Part shown: positions 35,584-44,304 of the stretch, piece by piece
Layout: the number at the start of each line of letters is the position of its first letter
Position numbering within the stretch: the stretch's first letter is position 1
NCBI RefSeq assembly: GCF_037126265.1
Contig: NZ_JAYLLN010000011.1
Span: 13,557 to 77,556, forward strand
DNA length: 64,000 bases
DNA from: Sphingobacterium tenebrionis
GTDB lineage: Bacteria; Bacteroidota; Bacteroidia; Sphingobacteriales; Sphingobacteriaceae
Reading direction: 5' to 3'
Notes under the pieces: generated by a model
What the model saw: only the letters and a program-made list of their open reading frames with translations
What the model was told of the DNA's origin: nothing
Database searches by the model: none
Translations under genes and position numbers: made by a program

Positions 35584-35602
35584 CAGGCTCAAATGCAAGA
35601 TT

Positions 35603-36145
35603 GTGAAGTATCTAAAACAGTATAGAATACCTTTCTCAGGACTTTCGACAGGTAAACACAGCTTTGACTTTGAAATTGATGAGAAGTTCTTTGAATGTTA
35701 CGAACATTCCCTAGTGAAAAAAGGCGACCTGAAAGTAGTGGTCGACTTGCAGAAACAGGAGAATATGTTGATTGCAAATTTTGATATCCAAGGAAGTATT
35801 GAACTGACTTGTGATGTTTGCTTATCCACATTCGACTCCCCTGTTCACATCAAGGAACGTGCATTGGTCAAATTCAGTGAAGAAGATTGGAACGATGATA
35901 CCGAAGAGGTCATCATGCTTTCCAAAAGTGATTACGAATTGGATATTGCGCCGTTGTTATATGAATATATCAATGTCGCGGTTCCACCATACACGAAATG
36001 TTCGGAACAAGGTATTGGCGTTTCCTGCGACCCAGAAATGTTGAGCAGGATCGAAAACGAAAATAACGAGGATGATTCATCAGGTGGAGATAATGAAAAC
36101 ATTGACCCACGTTGGGAAGCATTGAAAAAAATTAAAAATAACTAA
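35603..36145 (+). CDS. DUF177 (YceD-type) protein, possible 23S rRNA accumulation factor
   Basis: The 180-residue product belongs to the YceD/DUF177 family, linked to 23S rRNA accumulation and nearly always found before rpmF. Seen here are FDIQGSIELTCDVCLSTF with a CxxC pair, a second cysteine pair in PYTKCSEQGIGVSC, and the family's end DPRWEALKKI. The start is GTG at 35603, since the ATG at 35592 is out of frame. rpmF follows 14 bases downstream. Confidence 0.85.
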   Translation: MKYLKQYRIPFSGLSTGKHSFDFEIDEKFFECYEHSLVKKGDLKVVVDLQKQENMLIANFDIQGSIELTCDVCLSTFDSPVHIKERALVKFSEEDWNDDTEEVIMLSKSDYELDIAPLLYEYINVAVPPYTKCSEQGIGVSCDPEMLSRIENENNEDDSSGGDNENIDPRWEALKKIKNN

Positions 36146-36159
36146 AATTAAAATACGAA

Positions 36160-36351
36160 ATGGCACATCCAAAACGTAAAATTTCTAAATCTAGAAGAGA
36201 CAAGAGAAGAACGCATTATAAAGCAGAAGCTCCAGGGTTGACAGTTTGTAAAGAAACTGGCGCAGTTCACAGACCACACCACGCTTATACAGTAGACGGT
36301 AATTTATACTATAACGGTAAATTAATCGTTGAGACTACTGCTGCTGTCTAA
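36160..36351 (+). CDS. rpmF: 50S ribosomal protein L32
   Basis: The 63-residue basic protein begins MAHPKRKISKSRRDKRRTHY, which is diagnostic for L32. It has a single cysteine (TVCKETG) and so is the zinc-free form lacking the paired CxxC motifs. It lies between DUF177 and plsX, the classic order. A hairpin with a T-run follows it. Confidence 0.96.
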   Translation: MAHPKRKISKSRRDKRRTHYKAEAPGLTVCKETGAVHRPHHAYTVDGNLYYNGKLIVETTAAV

Positions 36352-36370
36352 AGACATCTTTCTAAGTAAA

Positions 36371-36426
36371 CATCCCAAAAAAGTGTAATATTTTTATATT
36401 ATTCACTTTCACTTGGGATGTTTTTT
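36371..36426 (+). terminator. Intrinsic terminator between rpmF and plsX
   Basis: CATCCCAA (36371-36378) pairs with TTGGGATG (36413-36420), followed by TTTTTT. An inner AAGTG/CACTT pair extends the hairpin. It may lower transcription into plsX relative to rpmF. Confidence 0.75.
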
Positions 36427-36457
36427 GCGTATTATTGAATATTATAAATAATAACGA

Positions 36458-37396
36458 ATGAAGATTGGATTAGACGTGTTGGGGGGAGATTTCGCACCTG
36501 ATTCGAACATAAAAGGCGCAATTGATGCGCAGAAAGTATTGGAAGAATCACAGCGAATTGTCCTGTTCGGAGATGAAGAGGCCTGTAGAAAAGCGATTGA
36601 AGCGGCCGGTTCTGACCCCTCCAAATTTGACTACGTTCATGCACCTGAAGGGATTAGTATGCATGAACACCCTACTAAAGCGATCACACAAAAGCCAAAT
36701 TCCTCCATTGCAAAGGGATTTGAACTTCTTAAAAACGGAGAGATCGACTCGTTCTCTTCGGCAGGTAACACAGGAGCTATGTTGGTCGGATCGATGTTCA
36801 GCGTCAAGACTGTACCAGGGGTACTGCGACCTGCCATTGCAACCAATGTTCCGAAGTTGAAAAGCGGTTTTGGAATCCTACTGGATGTTGGAGCCAATGC
36901 CGACTGTAAACCTGAAATGTTAAACCAATTTGCCATCCTTGGAAGCCTTTATGCCGAACATGTGTATGGTATTTCTTCTCCAAAAGTGGGACTACTCAAT
37001 ATTGGAGAAGAGGAAGAAAAAGGAAATAACCTAACTATTGCCTCATACGCTCTTCTTAAAGAAAACAACAACATTAATTTTATCGGAAATGCGGAAGGAC
37101 GTGATCTTTTCAGCGACCATGCAGATGTATTTGTCTGTGATGGCTACACCGGTAATGTGGTGTTGAAACTGGCAGAGTCTTTCTATGTGGTAACCCTGAA
37201 AAAAGGGTTTAAGGATGAATTTTTCGATAGGTTTAACTATGAACGTTATGGGGGCAGCCCGATTTTGGGGGTAAATGCACCTGTAATCATTGGCCATGGA
37301 ATTTCAACTCCGGAAGCCATTAAGAATATGGTTTTATTGTCTAGAGATATGATTGCATCCAACTTTGTGGATAGGATCAAATCTGCCTTTAATTAA
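36458..37396 (+). CDS. plsX: Phosphate acyltransferase PlsX
   Basis: PlsX makes acyl-phosphate from acyl-ACP for phosphatidic acid synthesis at the membrane. The 312-residue protein has MKIGLDVLGGDFAPDSNIKGA at the N-terminus, SAGNTGAML at about residues 103-111 and DVFVCDGYTGNVVLK around 226-240, all family hallmarks. It follows rpmF and is 5 bases ahead of fabH, the standard lipid cluster. Confidence 0.96.
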   Translation: MKIGLDVLGGDFAPDSNIKGAIDAQKVLEESQRIVLFGDEEACRKAIEAAGSDPSKFDYVHAPEGISMHEHPTKAITQKPNSSIAKGFELLKNGEIDSFSSAGNTGAMLVGSMFSVKTVPGVLRPAIATNVPKLKSGFGILLDVGANADCKPEMLNQFAILGSLYAEHVYGISSPKVGLLNIGEEEEKGNNLTIASYALLKENNNINFIGNAEGRDLFSDHADVFVCDGYTGNVVLKLAESFYVVTLKKGFKDEFFDRFNYERYGGSPILGVNAPVIIGHGISTPEAIKNMVLLSRDMIASNFVDRIKSAFN

Positions 37397-37401
37397 GAAA
37401 T

Positions 37402-38391
37402 ATGTCAAAAATTCATGCAGCTATTACAGCTGTTAATGGTTATGTTCCTGATTATATCCTAACGAACAAAGAGTTGGAAACCATGGTGGATACCAACGAC
37501 GAGTGGATCGTTACACGTACAGGTATCAGCGAAAGAAGGATCTTAAAAGACGAAGGAAAAGCAACATCAGACCTTGCCGTTCCAGCAGTAAAAGGATTAT
37601 TGGAAAAAAGAGGAATCTCTGCTGAAGAAATTGAATTGATCATCTTCTGTACAAGTACTCCAGATATGTTGTTTCCAGCAACTGCCAATATCCTTGCCGA
37701 TAAAATCGGCGCCAAAAACGCTTGGGGATACGATCTACAAGCCGCTTGTTCTGGATTTTTATTCGGATTAACTACCGGAGCTCAGTTCATTGAGTCGGGC
37801 AAGCACAAAAAAGTATTGGTTGTAGGTGGCGATAAAATGTCAGCTGTAGTCAATTATAAAGATAGAAATACCTGTATCCTTTTTGGAGACGGTTGTGGAG
37901 CAGTTTTGCTGGAACCAAACGAAGAAGGAAATGGTGTAATCGATTCTATCTTAAAAACAGATGGATCTGGTGGACAATACCTGAACATCAAAGGTGGAGG
38001 TTCTATGTACCCTGCCTCACATGAATCAGTGGATGCAGGCTTACATTATGCTTACCAAGAAGGAAGAACAGTGTTCAAATTTGCGGTTACCAATATGGCG
38101 GAAGTTGCTGCGGAAGTGATGGAAAGAAACAACTTGACCTCAGAAGATGTGGCCTGGTTGGTTCCTCACCAAGCGAACAAACGCATTATTGATGCCACAA
38201 CAGAACGCGCTGGACTACCTGAGGAAAAGGTGATGGTGAACATCCAAAAATATGGAAATACAACCAGTGGAACTATTCCTTTATGTCTATGGGAATGGGA
38301 AAACAAGCTGAAAAAAGGCGATAATTTGATATTAGCGGCTTTTGGAGGTGGATTTACCTGGGGCTCTATTTATTTGAAATGGGCATACTAA
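37402..38391 (+). CDS. fabH: Beta-ketoacyl-ACP synthase III
   Basis: FabH starts fatty-acid synthesis by condensing acyl-CoA with malonyl-ACP. The catalytic Cys116 lies in LQAACSGFLFGL, and the His and Asn of the triad are in VPHQANKRIID and YGNTTSGT. The 329 residues and the N-terminal TNDEWIVTRTGISERR are typical. It is tightly linked to plsX and followed by accB-accC, placing initiation and malonyl-CoA supply together. Confidence 0.96.
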   Translation: MSKIHAAITAVNGYVPDYILTNKELETMVDTNDEWIVTRTGISERRILKDEGKATSDLAVPAVKGLLEKRGISAEEIELIIFCTSTPDMLFPATANILADKIGAKNAWGYDLQAACSGFLFGLTTGAQFIESGKHKKVLVVGGDKMSAVVNYKDRNTCILFGDGCGAVLLEPNEEGNGVIDSILKTDGSGGQYLNIKGGGSMYPASHESVDAGLHYAYQEGRTVFKFAVTNMAEVAAEVMERNNLTSEDVAWLVPHQANKRIIDATTERAGLPEEKVMVNIQKYGNTTSGTIPLCLWEWENKLKKGDNLILAAFGGGFTWGSIYLKWAY

Positions 38392-38457
38392 TACAATAGA
38401 TTTTATTACCTTTATAGCTAATCATTTTTACAATAATTAAACAAAACCTGCTAGCAT

Positions 38458-38931
38458 ATGAGTATGGATATCAAACAAATTCAGGATCTGATTAAGTTCG
38501 TTTCAAAATCAGGTGTGAATGAAGTATCAATCGAAGAAAAAGATTTCAAAATTACAATAAAAACAAATCAGGAGCCTACTTATGTAACTGCAACTGTTCC
38601 TGCCGCAGCACCTGCTGTTGCAGCACCACAAGCTGCTCCTGCACCTGTTGCTGCTGCACCGGCTGCTCCAGCTGCTGATGACAGCTCAAAATACATTACT
38701 GTGAAATCTCCTATCATCGGTACATTCTACCGTTCTCCAGGTCCAGACAAAGCTGTTTTTGTGAATGTTGGCGATGAAATCGCTCCTGGAAAAGTATTGT
38801 GTATTGTTGAAGCGATGAAATTATTCAACGAAATCGAGTCGGAAGTATCGGGTAAGATTGTGAAGATCTTAGTAAATGATGCGCAACCAGTTGAATACGA
38901 TCAACCTTTATTCTTAGTAGATCCTAGCTAG
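38458..38931 (+). CDS. accB: Biotin carboxyl carrier protein of acetyl-CoA carboxylase
   Basis: AccB carries biotin for the acetyl-CoA carboxylase reaction. A short N-terminal domain is followed by a long Ala/Pro linker at about residues 45-73 and the biotinyl domain. The biotin-accepting residue is Lys121 in VEAMKLFNE. At 157 residues it is of usual size. It ends 4 bases before accC, and the two form a standard pair. Another ATG lies two codons in. Confidence 0.96.
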   Translation: MSMDIKQIQDLIKFVSKSGVNEVSIEEKDFKITIKTNQEPTYVTATVPAAAPAVAAPQAAPAPVAAAPAAPAADDSSKYITVKSPIIGTFYRSPGPDKAVFVNVGDEIAPGKVLCIVEAMKLFNEIESEVSGKIVKILVNDAQPVEYDQPLFLVDPS

Positions 38932-38935
38932 AAAT

Positions 38936-40297
38936 ATGTTCAAAAAAATATTAATTGCCAATAGAGGGGAAATTGCGCTTCGTATCATCCGTACCTGTAA
39001 AGAGATGGGGATTCAGAGCGTGGCTGTATATTCTACAGCCGATCGCGACAGCTTGCACGTTCGTTTTGCGGACGAGGCAGTTTGTATCGGCCCTCCAGCA
39101 AGTAAAGATTCTTATTTAAATATTCCAAATATTATTGCTGCAGCGGAATTGACCAATGCAGATGCAATCCACCCAGGATATGGTTTCCTATCGGAGAACG
39201 CGAAATTCTCGGCAATCTGTGCAGAATATGGCATCAAGTTTATTGGTGCAACTGCGGAACAGATTGAACGCATGGGCGATAAGGCTTCGGCCAAAGAAAC
39301 CATGAAGAATGCAGGAGTACCTACTATCCCTGGTTCTGATGGTTTGGTTCCTGATGTTAAATCGGGGATCAAAATTGCCAATGAGATCGGATATCCTATC
39401 ATCTTGAAAGCTACTGCCGGTGGTGGTGGCCGTGGTATGCGTATTGTTTGGAAAGATGAAGAATTTGAACCTGCTTGGGATTCTGCCCGTCAAGAGGCAG
39501 GTGCTGCATTCGGAAACGACGGCATCTACCTGGAGAAATTTGTAGAAGACCCTCGCCATATTGAAATCCAGGTAATCGGAGATCAATATGGAACAGTATG
39601 TCACCTTTCAGAGCGTGACTGTTCCATCCAAAGACGTCACCAGAAATTGGTTGAGGAAGCTCCTTCCCCATTCATTACATCTGAGCTTCGTGCGAAGATG
39701 GGTGAAGCAGCCATCAAAGGTGCGCAAGCGGTAAAATATGAAGGTGCAGGAACCATCGAGTTCTTGGTTGACAAACACCGTAACTTCTATTTTATGGAGA
39801 TGAACACCCGTATCCAGGTAGAACACCCGGTTACAGAGGAAGTGATCAACTTCGATTTGATCAAAGAACAGATCAAAGTGGCAGCAGGCATTCCTATCTC
39901 AGGAAAAAGTTATGAGCCAACCATGCATGCGATCGAATGTCGTATCAATGCAGAGGATCCGTTCAACAACTTCCGTCCATCACCAGGAAAGATCACCAAT
40001 TTCCATTCTCCAGGAGGACATGGGGTTCGTGTTGATACGCATGTTTATTCGGGCTATTCGATTCCACCAAACTACGATTCCATGATTGCGAAATTGATCT
40101 GTGTGGCTCAAACACGTGAGGAAGCAATCAATACAATGTCTCGTGCATTAAGCGAATTCGTGATCGAAGGTGTGAAGACAACCATCCCATTACACTTGCG
40201 TTTAATGAATGATCCGAACTTTAGAGCGGGTAATTTTACCACCAAATTCATGGAAACTTTCGATCTTACGGAGTATCCTGATGAGGAAAGTGTATAA
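38936..40297 (+). CDS. accC: Biotin carboxylase subunit of acetyl-CoA carboxylase
   Basis: AccC carboxylates the biotin on AccB with ATP and bicarbonate. The N-terminal FKKILIANRGEIALRIIRTC, the glycine-rich ATP-grasp loop TAGGGGRGM at about residues 159-167, the RDCSIQRRHQK motif and MEMNTRIQVEHPVTE at about 287-301 are all present. The length of 453 is normal. It ends in an intrinsic terminator. Confidence 0.97.
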   Translation: MFKKILIANRGEIALRIIRTCKEMGIQSVAVYSTADRDSLHVRFADEAVCIGPPASKDSYLNIPNIIAAAELTNADAIHPGYGFLSENAKFSAICAEYGIKFIGATAEQIERMGDKASAKETMKNAGVPTIPGSDGLVPDVKSGIKIANEIGYPIILKATAGGGGRGMRIVWKDEEFEPAWDSARQEAGAAFGNDGIYLEKFVEDPRHIEIQVIGDQYGTVCHLSERDCSIQRRHQKLVEEAPSPFITSELRAKMGEAAIKGAQAVKYEGAGTIEFLVDKHRNFYFMEMNTRIQVEHPVTEEVINFDLIKEQIKVAAGIPISGKSYEPTMHAIECRINAEDPFNNFRPSPGKITNFHSPGGHGVRVDTHVYSGYSIPPNYDSMIAKLICVAQTREEAINTMSRALSEFVIEGVKTTIPLHLRLMNDPNFRAGNFTTKFMETFDLTEYPDEESV

Positions 40298-40320
40298 AAT
40301 TTACTTTACAAATACAAAAG

Positions 40321-40353
40321 ATGCCATTCTTCTGCAGAAGAATGGTATTTTTG
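40321..40353 (+). terminator. Intrinsic terminator after accC
   Basis: ATGCCATTCTTC (40321-40332) pairs with GAAGAATGGTAT (40337-40348) with one G-U pair, followed by a T-rich tail. It closes the plsX-fabH-accB-accC unit. Confidence 0.85.
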
Positions 40354-40388
40354 TTTATTACGACTTAAATTACGCGTAAAAAAATTAC

Positions 40389-41258
40389 ATGTCAAAGAAT
40401 ATCAAACTTATACAGGCGATCAAGGATAAAGGAAAGAATATTGAGGCAGAAATGTCTTTCTTCGACCACCTTGAAGTTCTGAGATGGCATATCATCCGAT
40501 CGGTAATTGCTATTTCCATATTTGCGATAATTTCCTTTTCTTATTTCGAACAACTATTTGATACCATCATTATGGGGCCTAAAAAACCAGAATTTTGGAC
40601 GTATCAAATGATGTGCAAAGTGGGCGATGCCCTAAACCTGGAAGGGTTCTGCGTTAAGAATTTAAATTTCAATTTAATTTCCACAGAGGTTGGATCCCAA
40701 TTTATGCTTACTATTAACGGATCTTTATTAATTGCTTTGTTCTTGGGATTTCCTTATCTTCTATTTGAAGTTTGGTTATTTATAAAACCAGCATTGACCA
40801 AAATTGAAAGAAAATCAGCACAAGGGTTCGTATTTTATGCCACCATATTATTTTTCTTAGGTGCATTGTTTGGATATTTCATTGTAGTACCCTTATCCAT
40901 CAATTTCTTAGCAAACTATACCCTAAGTCCTGAGATCCATAACAACTTTACAACGGATAACTGGTTATCGACCATTGCAACCCTGACCTTAGGTTGTGGA
41001 ATTATCTTCCTATTACCTATCCTGATATTCATCTTATCAAAGATTGGTATTATGACCCCAGAGTTCATGCGTGCTAGCCGTCGATATGCTATCTTAATCA
41101 TTTTAACTATCGCAGCAATCATTACGCCTACGGCAGATATCCTGACCTTACTGACTGTGAGTGCTCCAATGTTCATTCTGTATGAGGTGAGTATCATGGT
41201 TTCCGCAAATGTGAAGAAGCGAAAAGAACAAGAAGAAAAAGAGTTTTACAATTCATAA
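40389..41258 (+). CDS. tatC: Sec-independent translocase subunit TatC
   Basis: TatC binds twin-arginine signals in the inner membrane. The 289-residue protein has EAEMSFFDHLEVLRWHIIRS near the N-terminus, the family signature around the first cytosolic region, and about six membrane helices. An unusual stretch after the first helix (KKPEFWTYQMMCKVGDALNLEGFCVKN) is typical of Bacteroidota TatC periplasmic loops. tatA is not in the window. A Tat-type substrate is encoded at 56828. It is 27 bases ahead of rpiB. Confidence 0.95.
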   Translation: MSKNIKLIQAIKDKGKNIEAEMSFFDHLEVLRWHIIRSVIAISIFAIISFSYFEQLFDTIIMGPKKPEFWTYQMMCKVGDALNLEGFCVKNLNFNLISTEVGSQFMLTINGSLLIALFLGFPYLLFEVWLFIKPALTKIERKSAQGFVFYATILFFLGALFGYFIVVPLSINFLANYTLSPEIHNNFTTDNWLSTIATLTLGCGIIFLLPILIFILSKIGIMTPEFMRASRRYAILIILTIAAIITPTADILTLLTVSAPMFILYEVSIMVSANVKKRKEQEEKEFYNS

Positions 41259-41285
41259 ATTATAGAAATCCATAACTTATAGATT

Positions 41286-41723
41286 ATGTCTAAAAAAATA
41301 GCAATTGGCAGTGATCATGCCGGTGTAGATTACAAAGCAGCCTTGATTCCATTTTTGGAAGAATTGGGATATACTGTTCAAGATTTTGGTCCGAGTACTG
41401 CAGATTCAGTAGACTATCCAGATTTTGCTCATCCTGTGGCAAGCAGTGTAGAGACCAAAGAGAACGATTTGGGTATCTTAATTTGTGGAAGTGCAAACGG
41501 AGTTGCCATTACGGCGAACAAACATCAGGGAATCCGTGCAGCAATCTGCTGGTTGGAAGAAATCTCTGCATTGGCTCGTCAGCATAACGATGCTAATATT
41601 GTATGTATCCCAGCTCGTTTTATCGATCTAGATCTAGCAAAACGTATTGTTCGTACATTCGTGACCACTGACTTTGAAGGTGGCCGCCACGCTAACCGCG
41701 TAAATAAGATTTCCTGTTCATAA
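41286..41723 (+). CDS. rpiB: Ribose 5-phosphate isomerase B
   Basis: RpiB interconverts ribose 5-phosphate and ribulose 5-phosphate in the pentose phosphate pathway. The 145-residue protein begins KKIAIGSDHAGVDYKAAL and contains GILICGSANGVAITANKHQGIRAA, with the catalytic Cys in ICGSANG. It follows tatC by 27 bases and precedes a peptidase gene by 15, so one transcript is likely. Confidence 0.96.
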   Translation: MSKKIAIGSDHAGVDYKAALIPFLEELGYTVQDFGPSTADSVDYPDFAHPVASSVETKENDLGILICGSANGVAITANKHQGIRAAICWLEEISALARQHNDANIVCIPARFIDLDLAKRIVRTFVTTDFEGGRHANRVNKISCS

Positions 41724-41738
41724 CCAATATAAAACCAT

Positions 41739-43334
41739 ATGAAAAAGTTCTTTTTTGTATCCTTGTTGATCCCTACGCTGTTCAGCTGTTCGGTCAATCA
41801 ACATACCCTTCAAAAGAAGTATGCAGACCTTTTAACCGAAGAATCTGCAAAGTCACATCTTACCATTCTTGCTTCGAAAGAATTTGCCGGTCGTGGAACT
41901 GGGCAAGAAGGTGGTAAAAAGACCGTAGAATACATCGCCAAGGTATTCCAGGAACTAGGTTTAAAACCAGCTGTAAATGGTTCTTATTATCAGCCTGTGA
42001 ACCTTGTTAAATCTTCATATGTGGTGGAGCAGTTCAACCTGAACAACCAAACCTTGGTCAATGCCAAAGATTTTTATGTAACAGGATCCAATGCTTTCAG
42101 AAACTTCAATGCTTCAGAGATTGTATTCGTTGGATATGGAATTAATACGCCATCTTATAGTGACTATGCTGGACAGAATCTAGCTGGTAAAGTAGTTTTG
42201 GTCATCAACGAAGGCGAACCTATGGATGCCTCCGGAAACTCATTGATCACTGGAACTTCCACCTTATCGGATTGGTCGACCAGTCGTTCTAAAAGACTTC
42301 AAGAAGTCATGAAACAAAACCCAGCCTTGATCTTGTCCGCTAACTCTCAAGCAGCGGAAATGATCAAACGTTTTGGATCAAGAATGACCAGCGGAAGTTA
42401 CAGGTTGAAATCATCAGATAAAGAAACTACAAATAACAGCACCGCAGCTCCAGTAGTAAATATTACAGAAGCAACTGCTAACCAGATATTGGCTGCAAAC
42501 AATACATCGATTAGTAAATTCAAGCAAACTGTTAGCTCGACAAAAAAACCTAATTCTTCGGTCCTGAAAGCATCCTTGAATGCGAGCATGGGTTCTAAAA
42601 AAGAAAATCTATTCGATCCAAATGTACTAGGTGTTATCGAGGGAACTGACCTTAAGGATGAAGTATTGATCATCTCCGGTCACTATGATCATGATGGTGT
42701 ATTGCCAGATGGCACTTTCTTTCCAGGAGCTGATGATAATGGTTCTGGAACGGTAGGTGTGATGGAGGTTGCGAAAGCTTTTGCAGCTGCAAAAAAAGCA
42801 GGTAGAGGTCCTCGTAGAACCATCTTGTTCATGGCTTTTGCAGCGGAAGAAAAAGGCCTTCTTGGATCCGATTTCTATTCCCAGAACCCAGTTTTCCCAT
42901 TAGCAAATACGGTAGCCTGTTTGAATATGGACATGATCGGCCGTATCGACAATAAACATTTGGAAGGAAACCATAATTATATCCATGCCATCGGATCAGA
43001 AATGTTGAGCTCCGAATTGAAAGCGATCAATGAGAAAGCAAACCAGGATTTCACACAGATGGAATTGGATTATATGTACGATGATCCAAAGGATCCTATG
43101 CGCATCTATTACCGTTCAGACCAATACAATTTGGCTAAACACAATATTCCAGTGATTTTCTATTTCTCCGGATTACATCCAGATTACCATACGCCGAACG
43201 ATACGGTAGATAAAATCAACTTCCCTATGATGGCAAAACGCGAGAAATTAGTGTTCCATACGGCATGGGAAATCGCTAACCGCGATAAAAAATTAGTGGT
43301 TGATAAAACCCCTCCTCCTGCTAGCGGAAGATAA
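41739..43334 (+). CDS. M28-family zinc aminopeptidase, lipoprotein
   Basis: The 531-residue product is a periplasmic or outer-membrane-attached metallopeptidase. A lipoprotein signal with Cys17 (LFSC) starts it. A PA domain insert precedes the catalytic core. The zinc and catalytic ligands can be read as SGHYDHDG (His, Asp), PGADDNGSG (Asp), AAEEKGLLGS (Glu pair), MDMIGR (Asp) and PDYHTPNDT (His). The family removes N-terminal amino acids. It follows rpiB by 15 bases and ends in a terminator. Confidence 0.9.
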   Translation: MKKFFFVSLLIPTLFSCSVNQHTLQKKYADLLTEESAKSHLTILASKEFAGRGTGQEGGKKTVEYIAKVFQELGLKPAVNGSYYQPVNLVKSSYVVEQFNLNNQTLVNAKDFYVTGSNAFRNFNASEIVFVGYGINTPSYSDYAGQNLAGKVVLVINEGEPMDASGNSLITGTSTLSDWSTSRSKRLQEVMKQNPALILSANSQAAEMIKRFGSRMTSGSYRLKSSDKETTNNSTAAPVVNITEATANQILAANNTSISKFKQTVSSTKKPNSSVLKASLNASMGSKKENLFDPNVLGVIEGTDLKDEVLIISGHYDHDGVLPDGTFFPGADDNGSGTVGVMEVAKAFAAAKKAGRGPRRTILFMAFAAEEKGLLGSDFYSQNPVFPLANTVACLNMDMIGRIDNKHLEGNHNYIHAIGSEMLSSELKAINEKANQDFTQMELDYMYDDPKDPMRIYYRSDQYNLAKHNIPVIFYFSGLHPDYHTPNDTVDKINFPMMAKREKLVFHTAWEIANRDKKLVVDKTPPPASGR

Positions 43335-43367
43335 AATATAAGATAATTTAGCCTTAAAGGCTTTTTG

Positions 43368-43407
43368 AGCTGTCCTGGAATGAAAATCTCCAGGACAGCT
43401 TTTTTTT
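43368..43407 (+). terminator. Intrinsic terminator after the M28 peptidase
   Basis: AGCTGTCCTGGA (43368-43379) pairs perfectly with TCCAGGACAGCT (43389-43400), followed by a run of T residues. A smaller AGCC/GGCT hairpin lies just before it. Confidence 0.92.
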
Positions 43408-43416
43408 AAATAATTC

Positions 43417-43446
43417 TTGGAAATTAAAAATCCTAGCTTATATTTG
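43417..43446 (+). promoter_or_regulatory. Promoter of the GntR-ABC operon
   Basis: TTG (43417-43419), exactly 19 bases of spacer and TATATTTG (43439-43446) make a near-ideal Bacteroidota promoter. The start codon is 39 bases further. Confidence 0.8.
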
Positions 43447-43472
43447 TAGTGTACTAACATACTAATACACTA
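43447..43472. promoter_or_regulatory. Operator dyad of the YtrA-type repressor
   Basis: TAGTGTA (43447-43453) and TACACTA (43466-43472) are perfect inverted arms directly downstream of the -7 box, so a bound repressor would cover the transcription start. Two direct TACTAA copies lie between the arms. The GntR protein encoded in the same operon is the likely ligand. Confidence 0.65.
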
Positions 43473-43485
43473 AAACAATAAGCCT

Positions 43486-44304
43486 ATGTTAACCGTCAAT
43501 TCGGTATCCTATGGGTATACCAAAAAAAGAAAAATAATAAAAAATATCTCTTTAAATCTCCAACCTGGAACTATCTACGGATTATTGGGGTTGAACGGAG
43601 AAGGAAAAACCACCCTGATCAAATTGATGGAAGGTCTTCTTCTCCCCAAAGAAGGTGATATTAAATTCAGAGGGATAAATAGCAAGGAACGTTCAGGGAA
43701 ATACTTCGACCAGGTATTTTATTTGGGAGACACGACCAATCTGCCTTATTTGTATGTCCATGATTTCGGTAGGATGTACGGTAATTTTTACAGCAATTTT
43801 AATTATACCGAATTTGAAAACTATTTACAGGAATTTCAAATTGATCCTAATAGTCACCTAAGCAGTCTCTCCTTAGGTCAAGGTAAAAAAGTACATCTGG
43901 CATTTGGATTAGCCTGTAATACGGCCGTTCTGTTGATGGATGAACCGACCAATGGATTAGATATCCCATCCAAAACTATATTCAGAAGGCTATTGGCCAA
44001 TAGCCTCACTCCTGAAAAAACAGTGGTCATTGCCAGCCATCAAATCCGAGATATCGATCAGCTGCTCGATCACCTCTTGATCCTTCATCATGGTGAATTA
44101 ATTTTAGATAAAAGCCTATCCGACATCAACGATCAATATGCCATTACTTCAGAAATCACTCCTGGAGATGAGATTATCTTTCAAACTGAAGAGGTTATCG
44201 GAAATAAATACCTGATTGTCAATAGGACGGAGGCAACCTCCAACATGGACATTGAATTTTTATTCAATGCATTTATTAATACTTCAAAAACTACAGTGAA
44301 ATGA
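43486..44304 (+). CDS. ABC transporter ATPase (YtrB-like)
   Basis: The 272-residue ATPase has Walker A LNGEGKTT near residues 39-46, the signature LSLGQGKK (family usual LSGGQ, here with Leu in the third position) and Walker B VLLMDEPTNGLD. The C-terminal 60 residues are an extra accessory domain. It overlaps the membrane protein gene by 4 bases (ATGA) in a YtrA-type operon. Such operons respond to cell-envelope stress; the substrate here is unknown. Confidence 0.92.
   Translation: MLTVNSVSYGYTKKRKIIKNISLNLQPGTIYGLLGLNGEGKTTLIKLMEGLLLPKEGDIKFRGINSKERSGKYFDQVFYLGDTTNLPYLYVHDFGRMYGNFYSNFNYTEFENYLQEFQIDPNSHLSSLSLGQGKKVHLAFGLACNTAVLLMDEPTNGLDIPSKTIFRRLLANSLTPEKTVVIASHQIRDIDQLLDHLLILHHGELILDKSLSDINDQYAITSEITPGDEIIFQTEEVIGNKYLIVNRTEATSNMDIEFLFNAFINTSKTTVK

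Noticed and set aside
39112..39826. Minus-strand reading frames inside accC
   Set aside because: They overlap a highly conserved gene in antisense and show no protein features.
41739..43334. M28 peptidase as a member of the GntR-ABC operon
   Set aside because: A strong terminator at 43368-43407 and a fresh promoter at 43417-43446 separate the two units.
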